A DNA stretch of 5,724 nucleotides from Oligoflexia bacterium (GTDB taxonomy: Bacteria; Bdellovibrionota; Bdellovibrionia; Bdellovibrionales; UBA1609). This document shows positions 4,943-5,724 of this stretch, in pieces. Where the stretch lies: positions 1-5,724 of the forward strand of contig JAPPIY010000070.1 of the NCBI GenBank assembly GCA_026914095.1, read 5' to 3'. The notes beneath the pieces are model-generated. The model saw nothing but the letters and a program-made list of their open reading frames with translations. It was not told the origin of the DNA and ran no database searches. Within the stretch, counting starts at the first letter, position 1; each line of letters begins with the position of its first letter. Position numbers and translations under genes: made by a program.

Positions 4943-5485
4943 TTAATAGTAAAGGTTAATTTTTAGGCCGGTATGGAAGTGCGCGTTGTGGTTTTCATAT
5001 CCAGGATGGTCTTTTATCTTATCCCAGGCATAAACCCCTATAAAAGGCTCCACACTCATATAGCGATTGACAGACAAGCCTAAACTGGCTCTTAACCAAG
5101 CTCCCATAAGAATAGAGGGAACAAAACCCACGGTGAAAGAGGGAACAATGCTGGCTCTTGAATAGTTTTTGTTTAAATTCCATTTAAAAAAAGGAGATAT
5201 AAAGGTGTGCTTTGTATTTTGAATTTTAGCCCCCACTTCAAAACGGCCAAAATTCCGACTCAGCTCTAAGGCTGAAAAAAATTTCTGAGTTTGTCCATCT
5301 TCCCAATCTGTCCATGTGTTTGGATTTTCTGCGTTTGATTTTTTGATTTTATAAAAACTATAGGCATTGACCAGAGATATAGACCATTTTCTAGGAAAAA
5401 CTTTTCTTCTCTTTCTAGCCTCCACATCTAAGACCGGAGTCAAAAACAAAAAAACCAGCGCAAAAAGTAAAAATTGCCGTTTCAT
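4943..5485 (-). CDS. Secreted, probable outer-membrane beta-barrel protein
   Basis: This 180-residue protein starts with a clear signal peptide: MKR, a hydrophobic core (about 5-19) and a likely cleavage after VEA at residue 23. The mature part is rich in alternating polar and aromatic strands such as KWSISLVNAYSFY, FGRFEVGAKI and ASLGLSVNRYMSVEPFIGVYAW. It ends in HTGLKINLYY, with a terminal aromatic residue as barrel-assembly signals require. This fits a small outer-membrane barrel of perhaps eight strands. I recognise no specific family. A strongly basic stretch RKRRK follows the predicted cleavage site, which is slightly unusual. The ATG at 5485 has a weak ribosome binding site (AGACAG). 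An outer-membrane protein argues for a Gram-negative host. Confidence 0.75.
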   Translation of the reverse strand: MKRQFLLFALVFLFLTPVLDVEARKRRKVFPRKWSISLVNAYSFYKIKKSNAENPNTWTDWEDGQTQKFFSALELSRNFGRFEVGAKIQNTKHTFISPFFKWNLNKNYSRASIVPSFTVGFVPSILMGAWLRASLGLSVNRYMSVEPFIGVYAWDKIKDHPGYENHNAHFHTGLKINLYY

Positions 5486-5532
5486 AGCTGTCTTTTTATA
5501 TTATCTGTTGTTTCTTTATTTATAAAGAGTTT

Positions 5533-5538
5533 ATTATA
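5533..5538 (-). promoter_or_regulatory. Possible -10 box upstream of the barrel gene
   Basis: A perfect TATAAT on the minus strand lies 47 bases upstream of the ATG at 5485. At 17-base spacing the -35 position reads only TTTTAA, so the promoter is weak or needs an activator. Confidence 0.35.
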
Positions 5539-5539
5539 T

Positions 5540-5557
5540 AAGCTGGCCTTTCAGCTT
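5540..5557. promoter_or_regulatory. Small inverted repeat next to the possible -10 box
   Basis: AAGCTG and CAGCTT form a perfect 6-bp stem with a 6-base loop, between the stop of the upstream gene (5586) and the barrel gene. It abuts TATAAT, so it could be an operator in the spacer. As a terminator it lacks a T-tract on the minus strand. Either role is unproven. Confidence 0.3.
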
Positions 5558-5585
5558 AAAAAAGTTAGCCTTTTTATTAAAATCA

Positions 5586-5723
5586 CTAGCTCAAAAGCGA
5601 GTTCTTTTTCCAAAAAGTTTGGATTAAATAAATTTTTACCTCAATAGAGGCTTTTAAGACTAAATCCTTAATTTGTCCAGAGGGATCAAATCCGGCAAAA
5701 ACATTTTCAGAAATTTCCACATT
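5586..5723 (-). CDS. Unrecognised protein, C-terminal fragment (cut by window edge)
   Basis: An open frame enters from the right edge and ends with TAG at 5586-5588, giving 45 residues: NVEISENVFAGFDPSGQI, then KDLVLKASIEVKIYLI and QTFWKKNSLLS. The composition is protein-like, with an acidic start, an amphipathic helix-like middle and a basic tail. It runs in the same direction as the barrel gene and ends about 100 bases before it. Because the 5' part is outside the window, coding status rests only on this short open frame, and I do not recognise the family. Confidence 0.5.
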   Translation of the reverse strand, partial: NVEISENVFAGFDPSGQIKDLVLKASIEVKIYLIQTFWKKNSLLS

Positions 5724-5724
5724 C

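Noticed and set aside
4765..4959. 64-residue open frame on the plus strand
   Set aside because: It runs through the palindromic repeat and the 3' end of the barrel gene; its apparent protein-like look comes from the palindrome's symmetry.

Overview
The window comes from a low-GC Gram-negative bacterium (AT-rich intergenic DNA, an outer-membrane-type protein with a signal peptide). I cannot name the genus. In-frame palindromic repeats and a decayed IS are typical of host-associated lineages such as Rickettsiales or Holosporales, but that is inference. All genes lie on the minus strand, so read from right to left.

Right part, in order of transcription: the 3' end of an unrecognised gene (5586-5723); a small exported, probably beta-barrel protein (4943-5485); a 122-bp nested palindromic repeat (4791-4912); the Na+/H+ antiporter NhaA (3349-4665); a class-3-type glutaredoxin (3024-3287) with a good promoter of its own; and PurK of purine synthesis (1741-3027), whose TTG start overlaps the glutaredoxin stop. 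These look like housekeeping genes. The exception is that purK carries, in frame, a second copy of the palindromic repeat (1885-2021), adding about 45 residues to its C-terminal domain, as Rickettsia palindromic elements do.

Left part (1-1601) is a mobile region. A 1466-bp unit (56-1521) has perfect 13-bp terminal inverted repeats. It holds the promoter, ribosome binding site and first third of an IS1634-type transposase, truncated before its catalytic domain, followed by a complete short hicBA toxin-antitoxin pair and a 184-bp MITE-like stretch with the same 13-bp ends. A 55-bp exact direct repeat (1-55 and 1547-1601) flanks the unit. The left copy abuts the element and the right copy starts 25 bp beyond the other end, so the duplication is probably 80 bp, cut by the window edge. 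Long target duplications are a known trait of IS1634. The simplest reading is a non-autonomous insertion cassette carrying a toxin-antitoxin module, which landed downstream of purK.
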